From assembly GCA_036403095.1 (NCBI GenBank), contig DASWRQ010000111.1, positions 1 to 10,386 of the forward strand: DNA of 10,386 nt, read 5' to 3'. A model generated the notes under the pieces. It ran no database searches. It was not told the DNA's origin and saw nothing but the letters and a program-made list of their open reading frames with translations. This document shows positions 5,381 through 10,386 of this stretch, in pieces; the first letter of the stretch is position 1, and each line of letters opens with the position of its first letter. A program made the translations under genes and the position numbers. The stretch is from Kutzneria sp036403095. GTDB lineage: Bacteria > Actinomycetota > Actinomycetes > Mycobacteriales > Pseudonocardiaceae.

Positions 5381-6129
5381 ACCGCGACATGCTGGCCGCG
5401 CTCGACCCGGCCCCGAAGCGGGAGCTGACGCCGGCCGAGCAGTTCCGGCAGGAGCAGCTGCTGTCCTCGATCCTCACGGACACGGTGGCGATCAGGCGCA
5501 GCCGCCCGGTGCGCCGCGTGGCCATCGCCGGCGCGCTGGCCGCCGGCGTCGCCGCGGCGGTGGTCTTCGGGCCGGTGGCGTACCACATCATCCGCGGCAA
5601 CCCGGGCGTGCTCTCGGCGGCGGCGATCGGCAGCTGGACCGGCACGCCGGTCCGGACGACGGCCGACGGCGCCGCGCGGCAATGGTGCGAGGACAACGCG
5701 TCTGGCGATCAGAACGCCACCGGCCCATTCACCGTCAGCAACGCCGACCTGCGCGGCGAGGTGACGTCGATGGTGCTCACGAGGGGCAAGGACATCACGC
5801 TTTGCCTGGTGGCCAAGGACGGGACGGGGCTGACCGAGCTGATCTCGCCGGTCGGCGACATTGCCGCGAACGCGATCAACGCGGACAGCGCCGGCGGCCA
5901 CGGTGACGGCGACACGGCGTTCGACTATGTGGAGGGCAGTGCCGGTTCCGACGTCAAGGCGGTCACCCTGCACGAGGGCAGCCGCACGATCGATGCCCTG
6001 ATCGACAACGGCCGGTGGACCGCGTGGTGGCCGGCCGACCCACCGACCGGCCTGCTCGGCGGCGACGTGACGATCACGCTGAAGGACGGCTCGACCCGCT
6101 CGGTGCCCGGCCAGTCGCTGTTTCACTGA
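5377..6129 (+). CDS. Single-TM anti-sigma-like protein coupled to the ECF sigma factor
   Basis: 250 aa, start overlapping the sigma stop. Residues 1-44 are a charged cytosolic segment (DPAPKRELTPAEQFRQEQLL then RRSRPVRR), 47-67 a TM helix (VAIAGALAAGVAAAVVFGPVA) and 72-250 an extracytoplasmic domain of mostly beta character with Cys104 and Cys143, which could form a disulfide. The layout resembles CU044_5270-type proteins that follow ECF genes in actinobacteria. The zinc anti-sigma motif HxxxCxxC is absent, so sigma binding would have to use the short N-terminal tail. Role as anti-sigma is inferred from position and topology. Its last 56 bases overlap the end of the convergent histidine kinase gene. 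Confidence 0.8.
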   Translation: MNRDMLAALDPAPKRELTPAEQFRQEQLLSSILTDTVAIRRSRPVRRVAIAGALAAGVAAAVVFGPVAYHIIRGNPGVLSAAAIGSWTGTPVRTTADGAARQWCEDNASGDQNATGPFTVSNADLRGEVTSMVLTRGKDITLCLVAKDGTGLTELISPVGDIAANAINADSAGGHGDGDTAFDYVEGSAGSDVKAVTLHEGSRTIDALIDNGRWTAWWPADPPTGLLGGDVTITLKDGSTRSVPGQSLFH

Positions 6130-7189
6130 CCGGAAGCTCAACGGTGACAACGAGTCCGCCATCCGGCCGAGGCCGGGCGGCGGCTCGGCCGCCGTGCACC
6201 GCGGCGATGGCCCGTACGATCGACAGCCCGAGTCCCACGCCGTCCTTCTTGTCGGTGGCTCGGTGGAACGGCTCGAACAGCAGCGCCGAGTCCTCTTCGG
6301 ACACCACCGGCCCGGTGTTGGCGACGGTCAGTTCCCCTTGTGCGGTAACTCGAACCCACACCGTGCCGCCGGGAACGTCGTAGCGGCCGGCATTGTCGAC
6401 CAGGTTGCGCACGACTTGGTTCAGCAGCAGCGAATCGCCCAGCAGCGAGCACGGTTCGGTGCGCATCTCGATCGTCACATCCGATGGCACGTCGACCTCG
6501 GTGACGGCGTGCTCGACCACCATGTCCAGTCGCACCGGCTCTCGGTGCTCCAGTTCCCGTTCGCCACGGGCCAGCTGGAGCAGGCCGTTGATCAACGCGA
6601 TGGCCCGGTTGTTGCTGCGCAACAACTCCTGCTTGGCCCGCTGCACCCGCTCCGGGTCCGATGAGGACAGTCCGACCTGGATCACCGTCCGGGTAACGGC
6701 CAGCGGAGTGGGCAGCTCGTGTGAGGCGTTGGCGATGAACCGGCCCTGCACCTGGAAGGCGTCGTCCAGCCGGGACAGCAGCCCGTTGAACGTGTCGGCC
6801 AGCTCCTTGAGCTCGTCGTTCGGCCCGTCCAGCGCGATCCGCTCGTGCAGGTTGGCGGTGGAGATCTGTTGCGCCTGCGCGGTCATCGCATGCACGCGCC
6901 GCAGCACCCGACCGCTGAGCCACCAGCCGAGCATGCCGGCGACCGCGCCCAGCACCAGGAACGTCAGCAGGGACTGCACGAGCAGGCCGGACAGCACGTC
7001 ATCGAAGGCGCTGTCGGCGTAAGTGCGGGGCACGGTGTTCAGGCCGAGGCGCGGGGTCACCTGTGCCCGCAGCCCGAGGATGCTCTGGCGGTTCTGCCAG
7101 TAGATCAGGCCCACGACGATCAGGCTGGCCAACAGGAACAGTCCGGTGTGGATGATCGTCAGCCGGGTTCGCAGCGCGATTCGTCTCAT
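6074..7189 (-). CDS. Two-component sensor histidine kinase
   Basis: 371 aa. TM1 is at 12-31 and TM2 at 72-91, with a short ~40-residue extracytoplasmic loop too small for a classic ligand domain. HAMP spans 92-144. The H box is FIANASHELPTPLAVTRT with His157; the usual Arg of HELRTPL is Pro160. The N box is LLNQVVRNLVDNAGRYD (254-271). The G1 region is VANTGPVVSEED, the F box LFEPFHR and the G2 box DGVGLGLSIVRAIAAVHGG (316-334). It should be an active autokinase passing phosphate to a response regulator. ATG 7189 overlaps the stop of the regulator remnant (ATGA), the usual RR-HK operon order. Because the regulator has lost its receiver domain, this kinase is now an orphan. The last ~19 residues are coded within the overlap with the convergent gene. 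Confidence 0.93.
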   Translation of the reverse strand: MRRIALRTRLTIIHTGLFLLASLIVVGLIYWQNRQSILGLRAQVTPRLGLNTVPRTYADSAFDDVLSGLLVQSLLTFLVLGAVAGMLGWWLSGRVLRRVHAMTAQAQQISTANLHERIALDGPNDELKELADTFNGLLSRLDDAFQVQGRFIANASHELPTPLAVTRTVIQVGLSSSDPERVQRAKQELLRSNNRAIALINGLLQLARGERELEHREPVRLDMVVEHAVTEVDVPSDVTIEMRTEPCSLLGDSLLLNQVVRNLVDNAGRYDVPGGTVWVRVTAQGELTVANTGPVVSEEDSALLFEPFHRATDKKDGVGLGLSIVRAIAAVHGGRAAARPRPDGGLVVTVELPVSETATGRAPSGSSRPSA

Positions 7190-7392
7190 CCGTCGCGCCG
7201 CAGTCGGTAGCCCCCGCCGGCGACGGTCTCGATCACCTGCGGGTCGGCCAGCTTGGCCCGCAGCCGGGACATGGTGATCCGCACGGCATTGGTGAACGGA
7301 TCGGCGTTCTCGTCCCACACGCCGCTGAGCAGCTCCTCGGCGCTGACCACGGCCCCGTCGGCGGCCATCAGCGCGTGCACGCGGCGAGGTAA
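7186..7392 (-). pseudogene. Truncated OmpR-family response regulator (DNA-binding end only)
   Basis: About 65 codons survive: HALMAADGAVVSAEELLSGVW then DENADPFTNAVRITMSRLRAKL and IETVAGGGYRLRRDG. This is the final part of the winged helix of an OmpR/PhoB-type regulator, with recognition helix and wing. The receiver domain (acidic pocket, phospho-Asp, Lys) and the start of the DNA-binding domain are missing; homology fades near 7387-7392 and the frame meets a stop at 7471-7473. A GTG at 7380 could start a 64-aa peptide but without a ribosome site. Its stop overlaps the histidine kinase start, so this was the kinase's cognate regulator. The lost part must have lain at higher coordinates, where ABC-gene sequence now begins within 80 bp. 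Confidence 0.85.
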
Positions 7393-7399
7393 CGCCGCG
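7380..7399. repeat. Perfect 7-bp inverted repeat at the response-regulator break
   Basis: CGCGGCG(7380-7386) pairs with CGCCGCG(7393-7399) around AGGTAA. It lies exactly where similarity to OmpR regulators ends. Confidence 0.55.
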
Positions 7400-7472
7400 G
7401 TTGATCCGATCGACGGGCCCGCGGCGCACCGGCGCCGCAGGTCCGTCGTCCGTCCGAAACGGAGCGTCCGTC

Positions 7473-7813
7473 ATGGATTCCACCACGCCGGTGCTGTCGA
7501 CCCGCACGGTGTTTCGCCGGTTCTGGCCGCTGACCAGGACCGACCGGCGCTGGCTGGCCGCCGGCAGCCTGCTGCTGATCGCCGCGGCCGCCTGCGACTC
7601 GGTCGCCGTCAACATGTTCGCGACCATTGTGGACAGTTCGCTCAAGGCCGGCGACTGTGCCGGCTGACCACCAGCCGGACCACGATCATGATCACCCACG
7701 ATCCGCGGCTGACCGCAATCGCCGACCGGGTGCTGACCGTGGCCGACGGGCACGTGACCCCAGGGAGTGCACCAGTGGGCGTCACGGGGGCGAGCGGGCC
7801 GCCCTGGCGGTGA
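7473..7813 (+). pseudogene. Collapsed ABC exporter gene: N-terminus fused out of frame to ATPase C-terminus
   Basis: ATG 7473, with GGAG eight bases upstream, begins a normal exporter N-terminus: FRRFWPLTRTDRRWLAAG, then TM1 LLLIAAAACDSVAVNMFATIVDSSLKAGD. After Asp at about 7655 the frame ends at TGA (7664-7666). In another frame, from about 7660, the sequence reads TTSRTTIMITHDPRLTAIADRVLTVADGHV, the H-loop end of an ABC ATPase (switch His in ITHD), stopping at 7811-7813. Nearly the whole protein is missing: TM2-6, Walker A, Q loop, signature and Walker B, around 450-500 residues in a normal half-exporter. The product cannot transport. It was divergent from the two-component genes, a classic pairing of sensor and drug/peptide exporter. 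Confidence 0.85.
7660..7678. repeat. Perfect 7-bp inverted repeat at the ABC deletion junction
   Basis: CCGGCTG(7660-7666) pairs with CAGCCGG(7672-7678) around ACCAC. It begins within a few bases of the point where the N-terminal coding frame gives way to the ATPase end. The right-hand part was probably native ATPase sequence. Confidence 0.6.
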
Positions 7814-7814
7814 A

Positions 7815-7837
7815 GGTGGTGTCGCCCAACCACCACC
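7815..7837. promoter_or_regulatory. Inverted repeat upstream of the DUF308 gene
   Basis: GGTGGTG(7815-7821) pairs with CACCACC(7831-7837) around a 9-nt loop. It starts just after the ABC remnant's stop codon and ends 15 bases before the DUF308 start. It could be the operator of the downstream TetR regulator or a leftover terminator of the ABC gene. Confidence 0.45.
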
Positions 7838-7852
7838 GAAAGGTTCACGGAC

Positions 7853-8392
7853 ATGACTTCGCTCCGTCGCATCTACCTCGTCCGCGGTCTGGTCGCGCTG
7901 GTCTGGTCGGCGGCATTTGCCCTGGTCCACACGCCGCTGACCGGCCTGGTCGTCGCGCTGCTGGTGATCTATCCGCTGATCGACGTGGTGGCCACGCTGC
8001 TGGACGTCCGCGCCGGCACGCCGGGCCGCACGCTCCAGGTGTTCAACACCGTGCTCAGCGGCTTGGCCGCCGTCGGGCTCGGGCTGGCCGCGCTCAGCGG
8101 CGTCGGCCCGGTGCTGTTTGTCTTCGGCCTGTGGGCCATCGTCTCCGGCCTGGCCCAGCTCGTCGTGGCGCTGCGACGCCGTAGTCCCGAGCTGGGCCGG
8201 CAATGGCCGCTGCTCATCGCCGGCACGCTGTCCGTGATCGCCGGCGGCAGCTACTTCCCGGTGGCCCTGAGCGCCGACCCCGCGCTGACCGCGTTGATCA
8301 TGTACACCGCCGCCGGGGGCACGTTCTTCGTGGTCCAGGCGGCCATCCTGGCCTGGAAGGCCCGGCGGGCCAGGGTCACTTTGGACCGCTGA
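7853..8392 (+). CDS. DUF308 / HdeD-like six-TM membrane protein
   Basis: 179 aa with six hydrophobic segments at about 8-26, 29-50, 63-81, 85-106, 117-137 and 144-167. They form three similar hairpins, with small Gly/Ala-rich helices and short loops (DVRAGTPGRT, RRRSPELGRQ). This is the DUF308 pattern; the HdeD branch in enterics is linked to acid resistance, but the role in actinobacteria is unknown. ATG 7853 has AAAGG (7839-7843) nine bases upstream. The TetR gene starts 14 bp after its stop, so the two probably form one regulatory unit with the TetR protein controlling this gene. Alternative readings as a transporter are less likely given the small size and lack of substrate motifs. Confidence 0.82.
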   Translation: MTSLRRIYLVRGLVALVWSAAFALVHTPLTGLVVALLVIYPLIDVVATLLDVRAGTPGRTLQVFNTVLSGLAAVGLGLAALSGVGPVLFVFGLWAIVSGLAQLVVALRRRSPELGRQWPLLIAGTLSVIAGGSYFPVALSADPALTALIMYTAAGGTFFVVQAAILAWKARRARVTLDR

Positions 8393-8393
8393 G

Positions 8394-8399
8394 TACATT
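8394..8399 (+). promoter_or_regulatory. -10 box TACATT of a leaderless TetR transcript
   Basis: TACATT fits TANNNT, begins one base after the DUF308 stop and ends seven bases before GTG 8407, which has no Shine-Dalgarno. This gives the TetR gene its own promoter as well as read-through. No good -35 is visible. Confidence 0.5.
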
Positions 8400-8406
8400 C
8401 GACCAC

Positions 8407-9003
8407 GTGCTCACCAAGAAGGGCTCCGCGACCCGGCAGCGGATCATCGAGGCGGCGGCGACCGAGATCAGGGAACGCGGCATCGGCAACGTGACCCTGG
8501 ACGACATCGGCCGCCGCAGCGAGACCGGCAAGAGCCAGCTGTTCCACTACTTCCCGGACGGCCGGGAGCAGCTGCTGCTGGCGGTGGCCCAGCGCGAGGC
8601 CGACCGGGTGCTCGAGGACCAGGAGCCCTACCTGAGCGGGCTCACCTCGTGGCCGGCCTGGCGGCAGTGGCGCGACGCGGTGGTCGACCGCTACCGCCGG
8701 CAGGGGGTGAACTGCCCGCTGGGCGCGCTGATCACCGAGATCAACCGGCGCACCCCGGCCGCGCAGGAGGTGACCCGGCGGTTGTTCGAGCAGTGGCAGG
8801 CCCGGGTCGAGGTCGGCATCCGGGAGATGCAGCAGCTGGGTCACATCGACCACGCCCTGGACGCCTCGGCCGCGGCCTCCGCGGTGATCGCGGCCATCCA
8901 GGGCGGCGTGGTGATCCTCATGACCACCGGCTCCGAGCGTCATCTCGAGGCGGCGCTGGACTTCTGCCTCGATCACCTGGCCCAGTTCCGGACCGGCGGC
9001 TGA
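8407..9003 (+). CDS. TetR/AcrR-family transcriptional regulator
   Basis: 198 aa, normal length. The N-terminal domain is GSATRQRIIEAAATEIRERGIGNVTLDDIGRRSETGKSQLFHYF (6-49), with the recognition helix SETGKSQLFHYF. The C-terminal ligand domain includes a CPLGAL motif (Cys103) seen in several TetR groups, some of which sense electrophiles through a cysteine; whether that holds here is a guess. The tail (152-194) is helical and probably dimerises. GTG 8407 is chosen from the -10 box just upstream and from the domain start; the frame is open further upstream only as a shadow of the DUF308 gene. It lies directly after the DUF308 gene and most likely represses that gene and itself. Confidence 0.9.
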   Translation: MLTKKGSATRQRIIEAAATEIRERGIGNVTLDDIGRRSETGKSQLFHYFPDGREQLLLAVAQREADRVLEDQEPYLSGLTSWPAWRQWRDAVVDRYRRQGVNCPLGALITEINRRTPAAQEVTRRLFEQWQARVEVGIREMQQLGHIDHALDASAAASAVIAAIQGGVVILMTTGSERHLEAALDFCLDHLAQFRTGG

Positions 9004-9042
9004 CCGCCGGGGGAGTGCGGCCTCGTCCAACTCGGCCGGCGG
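9004..9042 (+). terminator. Possible weak terminator hairpin after the TetR gene
   Basis: CCGCCGG(9004-9010), immediately after the stop codon, pairs with CCGGCGG(9036-9042). The 25-nt loop is long, and the stem is only 7 bp, so this is a weak call; it is supported mainly by its place at the gene end. Confidence 0.35.
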
Positions 9043-9124
9043 CTCGAAATCCAGTGCCGCCAACGTCCCATCGCACGGATCCCGCCAGCGATCGTGTGTC
9101 CCCTGTGGACTCCCGTGCCGCGGG

Positions 9125-9130
9125 TAGGCT
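9125..9130 (+). promoter_or_regulatory. -10 box TAGGCT of a leaderless LuxR-type regulator transcript
   Basis: TAGGCT fits TANNNT and ends seven bases before GTG 9138. There is no ribosome site. The arrangement TAGGCT - 7 nt - GTG is a common leaderless pattern in actinobacteria. Confidence 0.6.
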
Positions 9131-9137
9131 CGCCGAC

Positions 9138-10386
9138 GTGCTGCTGGGACGAGGACGCGAGCAGGAAACCCTCAATCGACTGCTGCGGGACGTCCGCGGC
9201 GGCCAGAGCCGGGTGCTGGTGCTGCGGGGCGAGGCCGGCGCGGGCAAGACCGCGCTGCTGGACTACCTGGCCGAGACGATGCCGGCCGCGAGCGTGTCCC
9301 GGGCCGTCGGCGTCGAGCCGGAGAGCGAGATCGCCTACGCCACGCTGCAACGCCTGTGCGCGCCGCTGATGGCGCACGTGGACCGGCTGCCCGAGCCGCA
9401 GCGGCAGGCGCTGGAGATCGGCTTCGGCCTGCGGGTCGGGCCCACGCCGGACGTGCTGCTGATCGGGCTGGCCGTGCTCGGGCTGCTGGCCGAGGCCGCC
9501 GCCGACCGGCCGCTGCTGTGCGTGGTCGACGACGTGCAGTGGCTGGACCGGATGTCCGAGGTGATCCTCACCTTCGTCGCGCGCCGGCTCGACGCCGAGT
9601 CCGTGGCGCTGGTGTTCGCCGCGCGCACCCCGGGCGACGAGCAACTGCTCGGCGGCCTGCCCGAGCTGCGGGTCGACGGCCTGGCGGACGGGGATGCCCG
9701 GGCGCTGCTCGATTCCGTGCTGCCGGGGCCGGTGGATGCCCGCGTGCGGGACCGGATCGTCGCCGAGACGCAGGGAAACCCGTTGGCGCTGCTGGAACTT
9801 CCGCGCGGCCTGTCGCAGGCCGAGCTGGCCTTCGGCGTCGGCGGACGCACTGCGAAGCCGATCGCCAACCGGATCGAGGAGGGCTTCCGGCGGCGCATCG
9901 CCGAGCTGCCGGCCGACACGCAGACGCTGCTGCTGGCCGCGGCCGTCGAACCGCTCGGGGACGTGCCGCTGCTGTGGCGGGCGTTGGAGCGTCTCAAGGT
10001 CGGGCCCGAGGCCGCCGCCGCAGCCGAGTCGTCCGAGCTGCTCCACCTCGGGGCGCGGGTCCGTTTTCGGCATCCGCTGGTGCGGTCGGCCAGCTGGCGG
10101 TCGGCCGCGCCGGCTCGGCTTCGTGAGGTGCACCAAGCGTTTGCCGACGTCACGGATGCGCGGCAGGACCCCGACCGGCGGGCCTGGCACCGGGCCCACG
10201 CCACGCTCGGGTTGGACGAGGAAGTCGCCGCCGAGCTGGAGCAGTCGGCCGATCGGGCGCGGGCTCGCGGCGGGCATGCCGCGGCCGCGGCATTCCTGGA
10301 GCGGGCCGCCGAGCTGACCGCCGACCCGAAGCCACGGGCCGCCCGGGCGTTGGCTGCGGCGGCGGCCAGTTTCGCCGCCGGGAACC
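9138..10386 (+). CDS. Large ATP-binding LuxR-family (LAL/MalT-like STAND) regulator, N-terminal part
   Basis: 416 residues are visible and the frame is open to the window end. Residues 2-12 (LLGRGREQETL) are the typical opening. Walker A is GEAGAGKT (31-38) and Walker B LLCVVDDVQWLD (126-137). ARTPGDE (162-168) is the sensor-1 region, followed by GNPLALLELP (213-222) and a winged-helix segment including FRHPLVRSASW (310-320). From about 325 on it enters Ala/Arg-rich helical repeats (RAWHRAHATLGLDEEVAAELEQSADRARARGGHAAAAAFLERAAELTADP). This is the AAA/STAND plus TPR plan of LAL regulators, normally ~900 aa with a C-terminal LuxR HTH; that HTH is outside the window. The short start at GTG 9138 is preferred to GTG 9105 because the family begins LLGR right here and because of the -10 box. 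Such proteins activate nearby target genes on binding ATP and a ligand. Confidence 0.92.
   Translation, partial: MLLGRGREQETLNRLLRDVRGGQSRVLVLRGEAGAGKTALLDYLAETMPAASVSRAVGVEPESEIAYATLQRLCAPLMAHVDRLPEPQRQALEIGFGLRVGPTPDVLLIGLAVLGLLAEAAADRPLLCVVDDVQWLDRMSEVILTFVARRLDAESVALVFAARTPGDEQLLGGLPELRVDGLADGDARALLDSVLPGPVDARVRDRIVAETQGNPLALLELPRGLSQAELAFGVGGRTAKPIANRIEEGFRRRIAELPADTQTLLLAAAVEPLGDVPLLWRALERLKVGPEAAAAAESSELLHLGARVRFRHPLVRSASWRSAAPARLREVHQAFADVTDARQDPDRRAWHRAHATLGLDEEVAAELEQSADRARARGGHAAAAAFLERAAELTADPKPRAARALAAAAASFAAGN

Noticed and set aside
7186..7813. Insertion sequence as the cause of the gene breaks
   Set aside because: No transposase frame, terminal inverted repeats or target duplication are visible; simple deletions explain both breaks.
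7190..8398. Open frame on the minus strand continuing upstream of the histidine kinase to 8398, suggesting a 774-aa fusion
   Set aside because: Kinase homology begins at ATG 7189 with a normal N-terminal TM segment, and the upstream part is low-complexity shadow of the ABC remnant and DUF308 gene.
9004..9063. Minus-strand reading beginning LAALDFEPPAELDEAAL opposite the TetR/LuxR gap
   Set aside because: It looks protein-like for about 20 residues but then runs as the antisense shadow of the TetR gene. There is no ribosome site, and the LuxR-type promoter lies just beyond. I cannot rule out a tiny remnant.

Overview
The window is about 10.4 kb of very GC-rich DNA with strong G/C bias at third codon positions, frequent GTG starts, ATGA gene overlaps and start codons lacking a Shine-Dalgarno but carrying a TANNNT box 6-7 nt upstream. 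Gene content is also typical of a high-GC actinobacterium: a Hanks-type Ser/Thr kinase, an ECF sigma factor with a membrane partner, a FadR-type GntR regulator, a TetR regulator and a large LuxR-type ATPase regulator. A Pseudonocardiales-like soil genus is my guess from style only; nothing here fixes the genus.

Layout. 1-115 is the end of a patatin-like hydrolase gene, followed at once by a strong terminator-like hairpin. 324-967 is a two-gene overlapping unit encoding a 51-aa protein and a two-TM membrane protein, both unrecognised, followed by a 57-aa small ORF (1051-1224). 1358-2557 is a membrane Ser/Thr kinase with a near-perfect 23-bp palindrome just upstream. 2727-4023 (minus) is a two-gene operon: a GrdB/PrdB-type (glycine/proline reductase B subunit family) protein with cysteines in place of selenocysteine, preceded by a YciI-like protein. 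It is divergent from a GntR/FCD regulator (4076-4720) across 52 bp holding a nested dyad. 4850-6129 is an ECF sigma factor translationally overlapped with a single-TM, anti-sigma-like protein.

6074-7813 is a decaying block. A complete sensor histidine kinase (minus) is followed at higher coordinates by only the last ~65 codons of its OmpR-type response regulator. A divergent ABC exporter gene has collapsed to its first TM segment joined out of frame to the end of its ATPase domain. 7853-9003 is a DUF308/HdeD-like six-TM protein followed by a TetR regulator. 9138 to the window end is the N-terminal part of a large LuxR/LAL-type ATPase regulator.

How it works together. This is an accessory, regulation-dense chromosomal segment: five separate signalling or transcription modules in 10 kb, each beside its probable target or partner. 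The best candidate for an undescribed system is the GntR - YciI - GrdB-like cassette with its dyad operator. The best evolutionary story is the loss of the response regulator and ABC transporter beside an intact histidine kinase. No tRNA, rRNA, CRISPR array, insertion sequence or phage gene was seen. No stretch longer than about 300 bases is without a gene; the largest gaps are 116-323, 2558-2726, 9004-9137, 1225-1357 and 4721-4849.
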